Part shown: positions 20,986-21,303 of the stretch, piece by piece
Layout of the letters: each line of letters begins with the position of its first letter
Numbering within the stretch: the stretch's first letter is position 1
NCBI GenBank assembly: GCA_947503365.1
Contig: CANNDT010000082.1
Span: 1-21,303 of the forward strand
DNA: 21,303 nucleotides
Source: CANNDT01 sp945876205
GTDB taxonomy: Bacteria; Acidobacteriota; Vicinamibacteria; Vicinamibacterales; UBA2999
Direction of reading: 5' to 3'
The notes under the pieces: model-generated
Seen by the model: the letters and a program-made list of their open reading frames with translations, nothing else
Database searches by the model: none
What the model was told of the DNA's origin: nothing
Program-made: the position numbers and the translations under genes

Positions 20986-21303
20986 ATGAGGTTCGACCCG
21001 CAGTACATCCATCACGTCCTCAACCAGAACTTCGAGGACGCGAAGGTACTGTTCCTCACGCCGCTGATGGCGATCCACTACGGGCACCTGGTGATGCTGG
21101 CGGACCGCGGGATCGTCAGCGCATCGGAGGCCAGGATCCTCCGCGACGGCCTCGATTCGATCTCGGTCACCGACATTCGCACCACGCCCTACGACGACGC
21201 GTGCGAAGATCTCTTCTTCCTGGTCGAGCGCCTGCTCGTGAACGCCTGCGGCGAGGACGTCGCCGGCCGCCTTCACACGGCGCGCAGCCGCAACGACATC
21301 GAC
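20986..21303 (+). CDS. argH: Argininosuccinate lyase (3' truncated by window edge)
   Basis: The first 106 residues of an argininosuccinate lyase, the last enzyme of arginine synthesis, which splits argininosuccinate into arginine and fumarate. Recognised by LHTARSRNDID (96-106), the family's conserved HTxRSRND segment, preceded by the helical ALVxL-like N-terminal region (LTPLMAIHYGHLVMLADRGI, 25-44) and DLFFLVER. The N-terminus lacks the KLWGGRF block of the classic enzyme, placing it with the shorter-start ArgH relatives. The frame is open to the edge. The active-site signature GSS block lies outside the window. Confidence 0.88.
   Translation, partial: MRFDPQYIHHVLNQNFEDAKVLFLTPLMAIHYGHLVMLADRGIVSASEARILRDGLDSISVTDIRTTPYDDACEDLFFLVERLLVNACGEDVAGRLHTARSRNDID

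Noticed and set aside
1..21303. CRISPR arrays, insertion sequences, prophage genes, riboswitches
   Set aside because: No regularly spaced repeats, transposase-like or phage-like proteins, or recognisable riboswitch cores were seen on either strand.

Overview
This is GC-rich bacterial chromosomal DNA. Gene style points to Acidobacteriota, most likely a Vicinamibacteria-type (subgroup 6) soil lineage: secreted M61 peptidases, a DUF3018-type MazE antitoxin, exported amidases, a KGG stress protein and an aa3-type oxidase. The assignment rests on protein resemblance only; no rRNA is present.

Layout. (1) 1-819 is the 3' part of a gene that runs off the left edge. It joins a fragment of peptidase T (M20) to a HEIGH-type zinc protease domain. 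(2) 1042-1598 is a MazE/MazF toxin-antitoxin pair on the minus strand, with a perfect 14-bp palindrome just before its start. (3) 1898-7590 holds two exported amidase-signature enzymes around a tRNA-Gln(CTG) gene, a KGG stress protein and glutamyl-tRNA synthetase, followed by tRNA-Ser(GCT). (4) 7594-10195 holds a Tat-exported DsrE-like protein, a small unknown protein, ferrochelatase and a 2H phosphoesterase. (5) 10444-14218 holds a CPA2 cation/proton antiporter divergent from a secreted M61 peptidase, which is followed by an unknown membrane protein. (6) 14207-19109 is a minus-strand block: cytochrome c oxidase genes in the order coxA-coxC-small membrane protein-coxB, then an FAD-linked oxidase. 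(7) 19138-20961 is a second secreted M61 peptidase, divergent from coxA. (8) 20986-21303 is the start of argH, cut by the right edge.

How it fits together. The oxidase cluster and ferrochelatase serve aerobic respiration and heme supply. The M61 peptidases, the amidases and the DsrE-like protein look exported and suit peptide and amide scavenging. The rest is housekeeping.

Most notable signals. Start codons without a Shine-Dalgarno sequence are repeatedly preceded by TAGAAT or a close variant 7-10 nt upstream, which suggests leaderless transcription. A near-symmetric promoter lies between coxA and an M61 gene. The FAD oxidase has an apparent ACG start behind a perfect AGGAGG. The usual K-channel lysine of CoxA is replaced by valine. 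The left-edge protein is a chimera. I did not find a clearly new multi-gene system; the leaderless promoter pattern is the best candidate for something undescribed.
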